DNA of 55,850 nt from the NCBI RefSeq assembly GCF_008802365.1, contig NZ_VZQZ01000012.1, forward strand, positions 1 to 55,850, read 5' to 3'. The DNA comes from Oryzomonas japonica (GTDB lineage: Bacteria; Desulfobacterota; Desulfuromonadia; Geobacterales; Pseudopelobacteraceae). The first letter of the stretch is position 1. Each line of letters starts with the position of its first letter. Positions 29,641 through 38,007 of the stretch are shown piece after piece. The position numbers and the translations under genes were made by a program. The notes beneath the pieces were generated by a model. That model saw only the letters and a program-made list of their open reading frames with translations. It did no database searches and had not been told where the DNA came from.

Positions 29641-30893
29641 GCCGACGCGACACCAATCAGGAAAATCTTACCTGCTCTTTCTGCGGCAAAAGCCAGGAAG
29701 AGGTCAAAAAGCTGATTGCAGGGCCGGCGGTGTATATCTGCGACGAATGCATCGAACTCTGCAACGACATCATTGCCGAAGAGATGAAGATGGAAGAGAC
29801 TTTGGGGCCGGATATGAAGAAGCTCCCCAAACCTCGAGAAATCAAGGAAATTCTCGACGAGTACGTCATCGGCCAGGACAAGGCGAAGAAGGTGCTTTCG
29901 GTCGCGGTGTACAACCACTACAAGCGCATCGAGGCGGGAGGCAAGCCGGGCGACGTGGAGATGCAGAAGAGCAACATACTCCTCCTGGGTCCCACCGGCT
30001 CGGGCAAGACGCTTTTGGCCCAAACCCTGGCCCGTATTCTGAAAGTGCCCTTTGCCATGGCCGATGCCACCAACCTGACCGAGGCCGGATATGTCGGCGA
30101 GGACGTGGAGAACATCATCCTGAGCCTGCTCCAGGCAGCCGATTACGACGTGGAACGCGCCCAAAAAGGGATCGTCTATATCGATGAAATCGACAAGATC
30201 GCCCGCAAGACCGATTCCCCCTCCATCACCCGCGACGTGTCGGGCGAAGGGGTTCAGCAGGCCCTGCTCAAGATCATCGAGGGAACGGTCGCCAGTATCC
30301 CGCCCAAGGGAGGCCGGAAGCATCCCCAGCAGGAATTCATGAAGGTCGATACCACCAATATCCTCTTCATCTGCGGCGGCGCCTTTGCCGGCCTGGAGAG
30401 CGTCATCCAGCAGCGCATCGGCATGAAGAGCCTCGGGTTCGGTGCCGATGTCAAAAAGCGTGAAGAGAAGAAACTCGGGGAATTGCTCAACAACGTGACC
30501 CCCGAGGACCTGCTCAAATTCGGCTACATTCCCGAATTCATCGGCAGACTCCCCGTCCTGGCACCACTCACCGAACTGGATGAGGATGCTATGGTGCAGA
30601 TTCTGAAGGAACCCAAGAACGCCCTGGTAAAACAATACCAGAAGCTCTTCGACCTGGAGAGCGTCCGCCTGCGTTTCACCGACGGTTCTCTGGTTGCCAT
30701 CGCCAAAGAGGCGCTCAAGAGAAACACCGGCGCCCGGGGCTTGCGTTCCATCCTTGAAAACTCCATGCTGGAGATCATGTATGAGATCCCCTCGCAGCAG
30801 AACGTCAAAGAGGTGGTTATCAGCGAGGATGTCATCTATCGCAAGGAAAAACCGATCGTCGTTTATGAGCAGCAGGTCAATGACGCTGCCTAG
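29637..30893 (+). CDS. clpX: ClpX unfoldase
   Basis: A 418-residue AAA+ ATPase that unfolds substrates for ClpP. The N-terminal zinc domain uses C13, C16, C35 and C38. Walker A is GPTGSGKT (118-125), the pore loop GYVGEDVE, Walker [12 protein letters not shown], the RKH loop GGRKHPQQ, and the ClpP-docking loop has IGF-type residues (KSLGFGAD). Length is normal. The ATG overlaps the clpP stop. No lon gene follows, unlike the common tig-clpP-clpX-lon order. Confidence 0.97.
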   Translation: MSRRDTNQENLTCSFCGKSQEEVKKLIAGPAVYICDECIELCNDIIAEEMKMEETLGPDMKKLPKPREIKEILDEYVIGQDKAKKVLSVAVYNHYKRIEAGGKPGDVEMQKSNILLLGPTGSGKTLLAQTLARILKVPFAMADATNLTEAGYVGEDVENIILSLLQAADYDVERAQKGIVYIDEIDKIARKTDSPSITRDVSGEGVQQALLKIIEGTVASIPPKGGRKHPQQEFMKVDTTNILFICGGAFAGLESVIQQRIGMKSLGFGADVKKREEKKLGELLNNVTPEDLLKFGYIPEFIGRLPVLAPLTELDEDAMVQILKEPKNALVKQYQKLFDLESVRLRFTDGSLVAIAKEALKRNTGARGLRSILENSMLEIMYEIPSQQNVKEVVISEDVIYRKEKPIVVYEQQVNDAA

Positions 30894-31034
30894 GCCCTCG
30901 GACCCTGCTAATAATTTTAAGCAATTACGTCATGTTACACATGGCTTGACCGGTGAAAGCGTTATTTTATCGTGCTTTGCGGCATAAAAGATGCCCCAAT
31001 AGCCCTTAAAATGGAGCTTTGCGCGAAAATTTCC

Positions 31035-31064
31035 TTGACAGTCTTCGCGGGAATCTGATAAACA
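31035..31064 (+). promoter_or_regulatory. Promoter of the HU gene
   Basis: A perfect -35 box TTGACA (31035-31040) is followed after 18 bases by TAAACA (31059-31064). The HU ribosome site AGGAGGT begins about 30 bases downstream. Confidence 0.6.
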
Positions 31065-31106
31065 CTGACTCGCTTTGTATTCCCATAACAAAATAGGAGG
31101 TGTAAC

Positions 31107-31388
31107 GTGACAAAATCTGAATTGATTAGCGCAGTAGCTGAGAAGGCTGGGCTTAAAAAGGTAGAAGCTGAAAAAGCCGTTGCTGCTTTCATCGCCACCG
31201 TAACTGGCGCCCTCAAAAAAGGCGACAAGCTGAGCTTGGTAGGTTTTGGCACATTCTCCACCGCAAAAAGGGCTGCCCGCAAAGGTCAGAATCCCCAGAC
31301 CGGCAAGAAGATCAATATTCCGGCCGCTGTCGTACCCAAGTTCAAACCGGGTAAGACCCTCAAGGAAACCGTCAACAGCAAGAAATAA
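31107..31388 (+). CDS. HU-family DNA-binding protein
   Basis: A 93-residue nucleoid protein. Typical features are TKSELISAVAEKAGL at the N-terminus, GFGTFSTAKRAARKGQNP and the KINIPAAVVPKFKPGK arm. It bends DNA as a dimer and shapes the nucleoid. It starts with GTG after a strong AGGAGGT. It has its own promoter and is followed after 30 bases by tRNA-Asp, probably on the same transcript. Confidence 0.95.
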   Translation: MTKSELISAVAEKAGLKKVEAEKAVAAFIATVTGALKKGDKLSLVGFGTFSTAKRAARKGQNPQTGKKINIPAAVVPKFKPGKTLKETVNSKK

Positions 31389-31418
31389 TTTCGTACTGCA
31401 GAGTACGTCAAAGATTGC

Positions 31419-31495
31419 GGGGTTGTAGCTCAGCTGGTTAGAGTGCCAGCCTGTCACGCTGGAAGTCGCGGGTTCGAGCCCCGTCAACCCCGCCA
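31419..31495 (+). tRNA. tRNA-Asp (GTC), copy 1
   Basis: A 77-nt tRNA: acceptor GGGGTTG/CAACCCC, anticodon stem CCAGC/GCTGG with loop CTGTCAC (anticodon GTC), T-loop TTCGAGC, encoded CCA. Identical to the copy at 33087-33163. Confidence 0.97.
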
Positions 31496-31504
31496 TAAAA
31501 ATTA

Positions 31505-31580
31505 GGGCGAATAGCTCAGCTGGGAGAGCGCCAGCCTTACAAGCTGGATGTCACAGGTTCGATCCCTGTTTCGCCCACCA
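31505..31580 (+). tRNA. tRNA-Val (TAC)
   Basis: A 76-nt tRNA: acceptor GGGCGAA/TTCGCCC, anticodon stem CCAGC/GCTGG with loop CTTACAA (anticodon TAC), T-loop TTCGATC, encoded ACCA. It lies 9 bases after tRNA-Asp copy 1. Confidence 0.97.
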
Positions 31581-31588
31581 ATTAGAAC

Positions 31589-31624
31589 AAGGACTTAGGC
31601 ATAATTGCTTTGGTCCTTTTTCTT
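31589..31624 (+). terminator. Terminator after tRNA-Val
   Basis: AAGGAC (31589-31594) pairs with GTCCTT (31613-31618) around an 18-base loop and runs into TTTTTCTTTT. It would end the HU-tRNA transcript. Confidence 0.6.
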
Positions 31625-31969
31625 TTCATGCCCCCTTCCAGGCACCCACAAGTAATTTTTCAATAGTGGTATTACCAGCAGCAATTCGCTCCCCAGTTGG
31701 CCGCCATCGTCCAGAAGAAGTTTTCTGCCGTCGCACAGATTATGCTCGGTCTCAAGCTCGCCGACTCATATTTATGACCGATAGGGGCGCAACGGTTTCT
31801 CTCTTGTTCCTGTCGCCATGCCTGTTTCAATAATCCTTTCGAGGATCCCCTTTTTTTGGTTCACGACATAGTTCATTTTTTCTGATGCATTTTATAAATA
31901 TTATTCATTTTTTATTATATTCTGATTTAGCTATAGTCACGGCAATCAAACAGACAAAAGGAGTCTGCC
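31625..31969. other. Region upstream of the YeiH-type gene
   Basis: No intact gene. The plus-strand codons at about 31674-31778 read as a protein-like tail (QFAPQLAAIVQKKFSAVAQI, then MLGLKLADSYL and a stop), preceded by a stop codon, with no start. It could be a decayed gene end; I do not recognise the family. From 31850 the sequence turns AT-rich, fitting a promoter for the next gene. Confidence 0.3.
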
Positions 31970-32902
31970 GTGAAAAGCAACAATGGTTTAAAAGCAGGGT
32001 TCTGGATACTGCTGCTGGGTTGCTGCTGGCCTGGGATCAGCGCCCCCATGGCGCTGGTGGCCGGGATCACGTTTGGCATCCTGGTCGGAAATCCATGGGG
32101 GGCAGCCACATCAACCTGGAGTAGACGATTGCTGCAAGCCTCGGTGGTTGGCTTGGGATTCGGCATGAACCTGCCTGAACTGCTTAAAACCGGCAAGGAT
32201 GCCTTTCTCTACACAGCCATCAGCATCAGTTTTACCATGGCAACCGGATACCTTTTGGGCAAGTTTTTCAGGACGCCTCAACGCACCTCAACCCTGATCT
32301 CTTTTGGAACCGCCATCTGCGGCGGGAGCGCCATAGCCGCCATGGCGCCGGTAATCAAGGCAGAGGCCGAAGAGACCGGTGTCGCCCTGGCCACGGTATT
32401 TACACTTAACTCCGTCGCCCTGATTCTCTTTCCTCCAGTGGGGCACCTTTTGGGGATGGAGCAGCGACAATTCGGGCTCTGGTCTGCCCTGGCCATCCAC
32501 GACACGAGCAGCGTGGTGGGAGCAGCAGCAGCTTATGGCGGGCTGGCCTTGGCCATCGGCACGACGGTGAAGCTGACCAGGGCATTATGGATCATGCCTT
32601 CCGCCCTGCTTGCCGCCTGGTTCACCAAGTCGGGAGGAAAGGTAACATTTCCTCTTTTCATCATCGGCTTTATTGCTGCTGCAACCATCAAAACAGTGCT
32701 GCCGCAACTTGACCACGTTTGGCACCCGCTGAACAACATCGCAAAGCAGAGCCTGGTTGTGACCCTGTTTCTGATCGGAAGCGGCCTGACAAGAGAAGTG
32801 ATGGGGAGGGCCGGCATCAGACCGCTGGCCCAGGGGGTAGTGCTCTGGATACTCGTTTCGGTGGCAAGTGGTACCGCCATAATGTGCGGTTGGATTAACT
32901 GA
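31970..32902 (+). CDS. YeiH-family (UPF0324) membrane transporter
   Basis: A 310-residue integral membrane protein with about nine or ten hydrophobic segments. Family-type features are GLGFGMNLPELLKTG, FGTAICGGSAIAAMAPV, IHDTSSVVGAAAAYG and the C-terminal LFLIGSGLTREV. Members are annotated as putative sulfate exporters; substrate here is unproven. Starts at GTG after AAAGGAG. It stands alone between two identical tRNA-Asp genes. Confidence 0.88.
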   Translation: MKSNNGLKAGFWILLLGCCWPGISAPMALVAGITFGILVGNPWGAATSTWSRRLLQASVVGLGFGMNLPELLKTGKDAFLYTAISISFTMATGYLLGKFFRTPQRTSTLISFGTAICGGSAIAAMAPVIKAEAEETGVALATVFTLNSVALILFPPVGHLLGMEQRQFGLWSALAIHDTSSVVGAAAAYGGLALAIGTTVKLTRALWIMPSALLAAWFTKSGGKVTFPLFIIGFIAAATIKTVLPQLDHVWHPLNNIAKQSLVVTLFLIGSGLTREVMGRAGIRPLAQGVVLWILVSVASGTAIMCGWIN

Positions 32903-33008
32903 AAACAGCCTGGAAAGGTGTAGCCGGAGACTTCAAGAGCATTGCCGTCCCGGTTCGAACCACCACTGAAACGGGTCACAACAAAATTCAGGACAAGCTC
33001 TATTTTTA

Positions 33009-33037
33009 TTGACAACGAAAAGGCAATTTGCTAAAAA
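33009..33037 (+). promoter_or_regulatory. Promoter of tRNA-Asp copy 2
   Basis: TTGACA (33009-33014), a 17-base spacer, then TAAAAA (33032-33037). The tRNA begins 50 bases downstream. Confidence 0.5.
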
Positions 33038-33086
33038 TAGCGTTCTTGATTTGACCCACCGCCCACATCCATAGGCTATTCATATT

Positions 33087-33163
33087 GGGGTTGTAGCTCA
33101 GCTGGTTAGAGTGCCAGCCTGTCACGCTGGAAGTCGCGGGTTCGAGCCCCGTCAACCCCGCCA
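33087..33163 (+). tRNA. tRNA-Asp (GTC), copy 2
   Basis: Identical over all 77 bases, including CCA, to copy 1 at 31419-31495. Upstream and downstream flanks differ from those of copy 1. It has its own promoter and terminator. Confidence 0.97.
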
Positions 33164-33172
33164 TTCAAAAAA

Positions 33173-33202
33173 AGAGTATCCGCATCCGGGTACTCTTTTT
33201 TC
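33173..33202 (+). terminator. Terminator after tRNA-Asp copy 2
   Basis: AGAGTA (33173-33178) pairs with TACTCT (33191-33196), extended by TCCG/CGGG pairs around a short loop, followed by a seven-base T run. A seven-base A run on the other side means it could also work on the minus strand. Confidence 0.85.
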
Positions 33203-33222
33203 CATAAAGAGTCCCGTATCCC

Positions 33223-33693
33223 ATGCACGATGAATCTCCCTATTCGTCGCCCGTAGTCAAAAACGCTCCCCTCCCCTTTCACATGCCGGGCTGGATAGCC
33301 TTGGCCCCATTTGAAGCGTACCTCGGAATGAACATCGATGAGGCCGGCAACGGCAGAGCGGTGCTCTCCATGCCGTTCCGCGTGGCCCATTGCCAAGGTG
33401 CGGGGCTCATGCACGGCGGAGCAATAACCTCACTGGCCGATACAGCCCTCGCCATTGCCATCAAGACCCTCCTTCCCGAGGGGACTCTCTTTGCAACCAT
33501 TGACATGTCCATGACCTTCAAACATCCGATCCGCTGGGGCACGATACGGGGGATTGCCGAGGTGATCGACAGGACCGAACGGGACATTACCGGCGCGGTG
33601 GCTATCGTGGACGAGGAGGGGGTCACGGCCGCCACCTGCAGAGCCCATTTCCGTGTCAAACGGCATCATCCCCCCCCTGCTTCTCAAGGCTAA
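33223..33693 (+). CDS. PaaI-type hotdog thioesterase
   Basis: A 156-residue single hotdog-fold protein. The family signature is GLMHGGAITSLADTALAIA, with HGG at 64-66 and Asp73 as the likely catalytic carboxylate; a second strand pattern reads IDMSMTFKHPI. It hydrolyses small or aromatic acyl-CoA thioesters, substrate unknown. No clear ribosome site precedes the ATG at 33223, so the start is uncertain; the next in-frame Met is at residue 21. Confidence 0.82.
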   Translation: MHDESPYSSPVVKNAPLPFHMPGWIALAPFEAYLGMNIDEAGNGRAVLSMPFRVAHCQGAGLMHGGAITSLADTALAIAIKTLLPEGTLFATIDMSMTFKHPIRWGTIRGIAEVIDRTERDITGAVAIVDEEGVTAATCRAHFRVKRHHPPPASQG

Positions 33694-33741
33694 TACGCAG
33701 CGTCATCCCTACCAAAACTAAACAACTTTGAGTTCCGGACA

Positions 33742-33804
33742 CCAACGCTACCAACGCTACCCACGCTACCCACGCTACCCACGCTACCCACGCTACCCAC
33801 GCTC
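33742..33804 (+). repeat. 9-bp tandem repeat, seven units
   Basis: Two CCAACGCTA units, four CCCACGCTA units and one CCCACGCTC unit in perfect register. It lies between the thioesterase and the AMIN gene, outside any supported gene. In one plus frame it reads as repeated Tyr-Pro-Arg. The near identity of the units suggests recent slippage. Confidence 0.95.
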
Positions 33805-34102
33805 CCTGCTCACTGTTGATGTGGATTTCCCATGGATGGGTCGAGTGGGAACACGGGGCGTGACAGGACGCTGTCGTGGATGTGCGACGGGAGGGCAGGA
33901 TTGCATGGGTGACCGACCTGCACGTTTGGCAAAGTGAACTGTACAGGGCTGCCCCCCATACATTTGGGAGAGTACAGCAGACAAAACAGCAACGAATTCT
34001 GACGTCGATTTTCGCCGATGATGCTGCGCTTTTCTCTGGGTATCTCCGCGTCGTGTGCCCTGGGGCACATGCTTTTTTTCAGGTTCTTTTCATCTCGCGT
34101 TG
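33805..34102. other. Noncoding stretch after the tandem repeat
   Basis: No supported gene. A hairpin TGTGCC/GGCACA with a 4-base loop (34054-34069), followed by GC and seven Ts, could terminate plus-strand transcription. A partial inverted repeat CTGTAC/GTACAG spans about 33941-33977. Confidence 0.4.
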
Positions 34103-35074
34103 TTATTTGAAGCTGATCCTGAGCCCCTTTTCCGTAGGCTTGACATCATACTTCGGAAACGGCGAACTGCCGGCGTCGAGGACAATGCGCACATGGTTGG
34201 GATAACGTCCAACCCTGATCTGGTCGAGGCCGAATCGGCGGACCGGAATACTCTTTACGCTCAATGAGGCGGTCGCTCCGGGCACATCGATGGCCAGGCG
34301 ATTCGGCTGGGCCAGCTTTATCTGTTCAAAAGACTCCAGGCTACCGTTGGCTTCAACGTCAATCGAGGTCGTTCCCACCTTTATTGCCGTAATCACCATC
34401 TGCTTGCGGGGCGACGCAAAGGCAGGCACCACCGGTTCGAGCTTAGCGGAAGCGCTAGGGACGGTGACGGGTACGACGGCAAGGGGGGTGGGCTTGTCCG
34501 GCTCTTTGACCGCTGGCTGGTCCTTCACGGGGGCCGCAGGAGGTTCATCGAGCCCAAGCGGGTCCGTTTCCTTTTCCAACGCCGCCGGGGCCGCAGAAGC
34601 AGCCCCGGCAGAGGGCGATGGCGCAGCAAGAGCGGATTCGACGGCAGGGACGACCGGTTTTCCTGCGCTATTGTCAGCCGGCTTGCCACCGCTGAAAACT
34701 ACACTCAATTTTTTTCGATCTGCCGTAGCCGTGACCGAAATATCGGTCTCGGCTACGAGGTTGAAAATCAGCCGGCTGACCACCATCCCGGTAATCTGCG
34801 CTTTATCAACGCTGATACTGGAAACGGCCCCCTTGTTGACGACGATCAGCGGCTCCACTTTTTCCGGGTCGACATCGGCGATGTCCACCACCGCCCGTGC
34901 CTGTCCCGGTATCTTGTAATAGGTGTAGGTCAGAGGGATGTCGGCCAGGATTTCCACGATCAGATCACTTCCCGTAACCACCGGTTTGACGTCCAGAAGT
35001 TCCGCCGCAAAAGCAGAAACCGCAGACAAGGCGATGACCAACATGGACAGAACAATGACAACCCGACGTTTCAT
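34103..35074 (-). CDS. Secreted protein with two AMIN domains
   Basis: A 323-residue exported protein. A signal peptide (about 1-24, ending SAFAA) is followed by an AMIN domain (about 25-135), a Pro/Ala-rich linker (about 140-230), and a second AMIN domain at the C-terminus containing NRLAIDVPGA and NHVRIVLDAG. AMIN domains bind peptidoglycan or target envelope machines such as amidases and secretins. ATG at 35074 follows GGAGGAGGGG and gives a proper signal peptide; the open frame extends 39 codons up. It is divergent from the TonB-like gene. No catalytic domain is present. Confidence 0.83.
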   Translation of the reverse strand: MKRRVVIVLSMLVIALSAVSAFAAELLDVKPVVTGSDLIVEILADIPLTYTYYKIPGQARAVVDIADVDPEKVEPLIVVNKGAVSSISVDKAQITGMVVSRLIFNLVAETDISVTATADRKKLSVVFSGGKPADNSAGKPVVPAVESALAAPSPSAGAASAAPAALEKETDPLGLDEPPAAPVKDQPAVKEPDKPTPLAVVPVTVPSASAKLEPVVPAFASPRKQMVITAIKVGTTSIDVEANGSLESFEQIKLAQPNRLAIDVPGATASLSVKSIPVRRFGLDQIRVGRYPNHVRIVLDAGSSPFPKYDVKPTEKGLRISFK

Positions 35075-35182
35075 GCTACCCCTCCTCCAAAAGTAGTAGT
35101 AACACCTTCCCACTGCGCCACAGATATGATAATGTGATTGTATATCACACTTTTCCGGAACTTTCCCATAACTTATCACTCT

Positions 35183-35917
35183 ATGACACATTCACACATG
35201 CCCGACACCCCTGCGCCGGAAACGGCTTTCGACCCCCGCAAGCCTTGGATCGGGTACGCATTGGCAGCTTCGCTCATGCTGCACCTACTGGCTGTTGTCT
35301 TTATATTTGCCGCCGGGGGCGCAGTCAGGAGCATTCCGGCCGCAAGCGGCATACTGGTCGAAAACGTCACGTTTGCACCGACAATCAGTCCGTCCAAACC
35401 GCCAGAGTCCTTGCCAGCCCCTGCGCCACCCGAGCCCCCCCGGCAACCGGAGGCCTCGCAAGACGTCCCTCCCCTTCAGGCATCCTCTGCCGCGCAGCCA
35501 GCGGCCCCTGAAAAGGCTTCCGAAGGAATGAAGGAGTTGATGTCCACCCCCCTTGGGCTTGGTATGACCTACGGGTATATCAGCAGTTTGGCGGAAGGCC
35601 GCTCGCTTCGCGAGGATATCCGCGGATACTATTTCGAAGTGGTGGAGAAGATTAATCGCGAGTGGTGGAAACGGGCCGATGGTCTGAAAGAGCCGATCCG
35701 CCAGGATGGGATCATCGAACTGTACTTACAGCCCGACGGTTCTATCATCTCCCAAAGGATCTATCAGGGGACCGGATCGCGGGAGGCCGATCAGGTACTC
35801 CAGGATGTCATCAAGGCGGTGGCTCCCCTACCGCCCCTGCCGGCCAGCTTTGATCAGAAAGTGTTCCTGGCGCCCCTTAAAATAAAGGCACCCTCCACTC
35901 TTTTCCGCATTAAATAA
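35183..35917 (+). CDS. TonB-family energy-transducer-like protein
   Basis: A 244-residue protein. It has a single N-terminal transmembrane helix (about 24-45, YALAASLMLHLLAVVFIF), a Pro/Glu-rich linker (about 75-115), and a C-terminal TonB-like fold with YFEVVEKINREWW, IELYLQPDGSI and READQVLQDVIKAV. TonB-like proteins link the inner membrane to outer-membrane transport. ExbB/ExbD are not nearby, so it may serve another envelope role, possibly with the AMIN protein across the divergent promoter. The start is uncertain because no ribosome site is clear; ATG at 35198 is an alternative. Confidence 0.72.
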   Translation: MTHSHMPDTPAPETAFDPRKPWIGYALAASLMLHLLAVVFIFAAGGAVRSIPAASGILVENVTFAPTISPSKPPESLPAPAPPEPPRQPEASQDVPPLQASSAAQPAAPEKASEGMKELMSTPLGLGMTYGYISSLAEGRSLREDIRGYYFEVVEKINREWWKRADGLKEPIRQDGIIELYLQPDGSIISQRIYQGTGSREADQVLQDVIKAVAPLPPLPASFDQKVFLAPLKIKAPSTLFRIK

Positions 35918-35927
35918 GTAAGCGCGG

Positions 35928-37745
35928 TCATTTCAGCTCAAAGTCCTGCAACTCCTCATCGGAAAACTCAAGAGAACCGCCGGCATTCTTGAGACGGGCA
36001 TGGACGTCCCGAAAATCGGCATTCACCGAGTCAATTTCCGCCATCAGCCCGGCGGCTCCCTCGTTGTCCCCCTGCGCTTCCAAAACCAATGCCAGTTCGT
36101 ACTTCACGGCGCAGACATCCTCAAGGTTCAACTCAGGCTTCATCAGGGCATTCAGAATCCCCTGGGCAGCAGCCAACTCCCCCCGTTCGCGCAGACAGGC
36201 GGCTTGCAGCAGGCTGCACGCAATCTTGCGAGCGGGGTCACCGGCAGCTTGACGAAACTCGTTGATAGCCTCGTCATACAGTCCCATTTCTTTAAAGGCG
36301 ACCCCCAGATCATAATGGGACTGGGCATCGGAACCGTCCAGACTGCTGCCGAACCTGACGCTGCGCGGCGTGGGGGAGGCCATTGCCCCATCGTCGAATG
36401 GCTCGGCCCAGCCATCGGGGGCACCGGTTTCCTCCTTTTCGGTTGCGGTGTCCTCAAACGGGAAATCGTCGATGTCCACCTCTATTTCTATTTCGCTCTC
36501 GTCGGGCAGCGTTTCAGCGCCACAGACAACACTCGGATCGTCGGCGATAGATTCAGATTCAGCAACGAGTTCGTTCTCATCCGGCATGTAGACGCCGGCA
36601 TCCGCCCCCTCAATGCCGCTTTCCCAATCCTCCCCTGCGGGCACATCAACCGGCACCGGCGGAGCTACGGCGTTTGATGAGAGCTTTTGCAGCGTCTCAA
36701 TCTTGGACGCCAGGTGGGCCGCTTCGTCAAGCATGCCGACGGCCTTGCAGGCCCTCTGAAATCCTTCGAGGATACGGGGGTTTATGGGATCGAGTTCGGC
36801 AAGCTTCCGATAAATAGCCACCAGTTCGTCACATGCACCGGACGAGGCGACCTCCTGCTCATACCGGTCAAGCAGGCCAAGAGCCCCCTTGACGTCTTTT
36901 TGATCGGCATGACACGTTATCAAGCCGGTTTTGGCCGAAACCTCGTCGGGGAAATAACGCAGAAAATGCTGAAAAACCTGCGTGAGCCTTTGGGGCTGGT
37001 CAAGACGACGGTACGCCCGGACGATCAATTCCCATATTTTCTTATCCCTGGGATTGTTTTTCAGCAGTGTTTGAAGCCCGCCAAGCGCTTTTGCGGCATT
37101 CCCCTCTTCCAGTTGGTTGGCCAGCACCTCGACGATGAATTCCGTCTTTCCGGGAAATAGCTGCTGAATACGAGTATTCAGATTGGCAAAAGGCCCGCTA
37201 TCGCCCCGTTCGTGCAGGAGCAGAGCAAGCTGCTTGAAGAGGGCATAGGATTCCTCCGTTTTACCCGCACGGAAATATGCCTCGGCCAGCTTGAGTTTGA
37301 TGTTGGCATTCTGCGGATCGACATTCTGCATCTTTTCGAGAACCTTGAGCGACTCTGCCGAGTTGGATTCCCGTTCATAATAATCGTACGCCAGTTTGTA
37401 TTCGGCCAGGGCATTGCCGACCAAGCCGTGTTTTTCGTTCAGGCCGGCCAAGGTTAATGTCGTGGTGATGTCGCTGGGGAAAAGTTTCTGCACCTGCTTA
37501 TGGACAGCGATCGCTTTCAGGTAAAAACCGTTCGAGGCGTAATGCTTGCCGATGGTTTCATATTCGGTTCGCGCGGCATCGGGCTGGCCGACCTTGACCA
37601 GGAGTTCGGCCAGCTTCTGACGCAGATTGATGGCGGAAGGTTCAAGGGACAATACCTGCACATAGGCCTTGACGGCTTTATCCAACTGGCCGCGCTGGGT
37701 GTATTTTTGAGCATCTTCTATCAGCTTGTCCTTTGGTGAGCTCAC
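35928..37745 (-). CDS. Tetratricopeptide-repeat protein
   Basis: A 605-residue cytoplasmic protein without signal peptide. TPR helices fill about residues 5-345 (for example GQLDKAVKAYVQVLSLEPS and NAKIKLAEAYFRAGKTEES-like repeats). A very acidic linker rich in Glu/Asp lies at about 370-460. More TPRs follow to the end (SHYDLGVAFKEMGLYDEAI). It most likely serves as a scaffold. It converges on the TonB-like gene with a 10-bp gap. The exact role is unknown. Confidence 0.85.
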   Translation of the reverse strand: MSSPKDKLIEDAQKYTQRGQLDKAVKAYVQVLSLEPSAINLRQKLAELLVKVGQPDAARTEYETIGKHYASNGFYLKAIAVHKQVQKLFPSDITTTLTLAGLNEKHGLVGNALAEYKLAYDYYERESNSAESLKVLEKMQNVDPQNANIKLKLAEAYFRAGKTEESYALFKQLALLLHERGDSGPFANLNTRIQQLFPGKTEFIVEVLANQLEEGNAAKALGGLQTLLKNNPRDKKIWELIVRAYRRLDQPQRLTQVFQHFLRYFPDEVSAKTGLITCHADQKDVKGALGLLDRYEQEVASSGACDELVAIYRKLAELDPINPRILEGFQRACKAVGMLDEAAHLASKIETLQKLSSNAVAPPVPVDVPAGEDWESGIEGADAGVYMPDENELVAESESIADDPSVVCGAETLPDESEIEIEVDIDDFPFEDTATEKEETGAPDGWAEPFDDGAMASPTPRSVRFGSSLDGSDAQSHYDLGVAFKEMGLYDEAINEFRQAAGDPARKIACSLLQAACLRERGELAAAQGILNALMKPELNLEDVCAVKYELALVLEAQGDNEGAAGLMAEIDSVNADFRDVHARLKNAGGSLEFSDEELQDFELK

Positions 37746-38007
37746 CGCTGAGAATTCCTTTCGGCCCCTGCTATCGGCAGGGGGCGGAAATCTTTCATAA
37801 ACATACGCAAATAGTTAATCAAACGCCCACGACATGTCAAGCATATTAAGGCCATGATGCCCGGCGTTTTGCCGCGTCATCCCGTTCAATTACATTTTGA
37901 CATGACCAGAGAAATACAGTAGGCTAAAACACTTTAATTGAATGGACGTTAGGGGCGGTCAGCCGTCGTATTCATCTGCATATTCAGGAATATTCCGGAG
38001 ACAAGCA

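Noticed and set aside
31419-33163. Integrative element with tRNA attachment sites
   Set aside because: Whole tRNA copies, including 5' halves, are duplicated and no integrase is present; plain gene duplication is simpler.
33742-33804. CRISPR array
   Set aside because: Units of 9 bp without spacers are a simple tandem repeat.
33728-33937. Plus frame encoding Tyr-Pro-Arg repeats
   Set aside because: The repeat is a 9-bp minisatellite with no ribosome site; coding is an accident of unit length.
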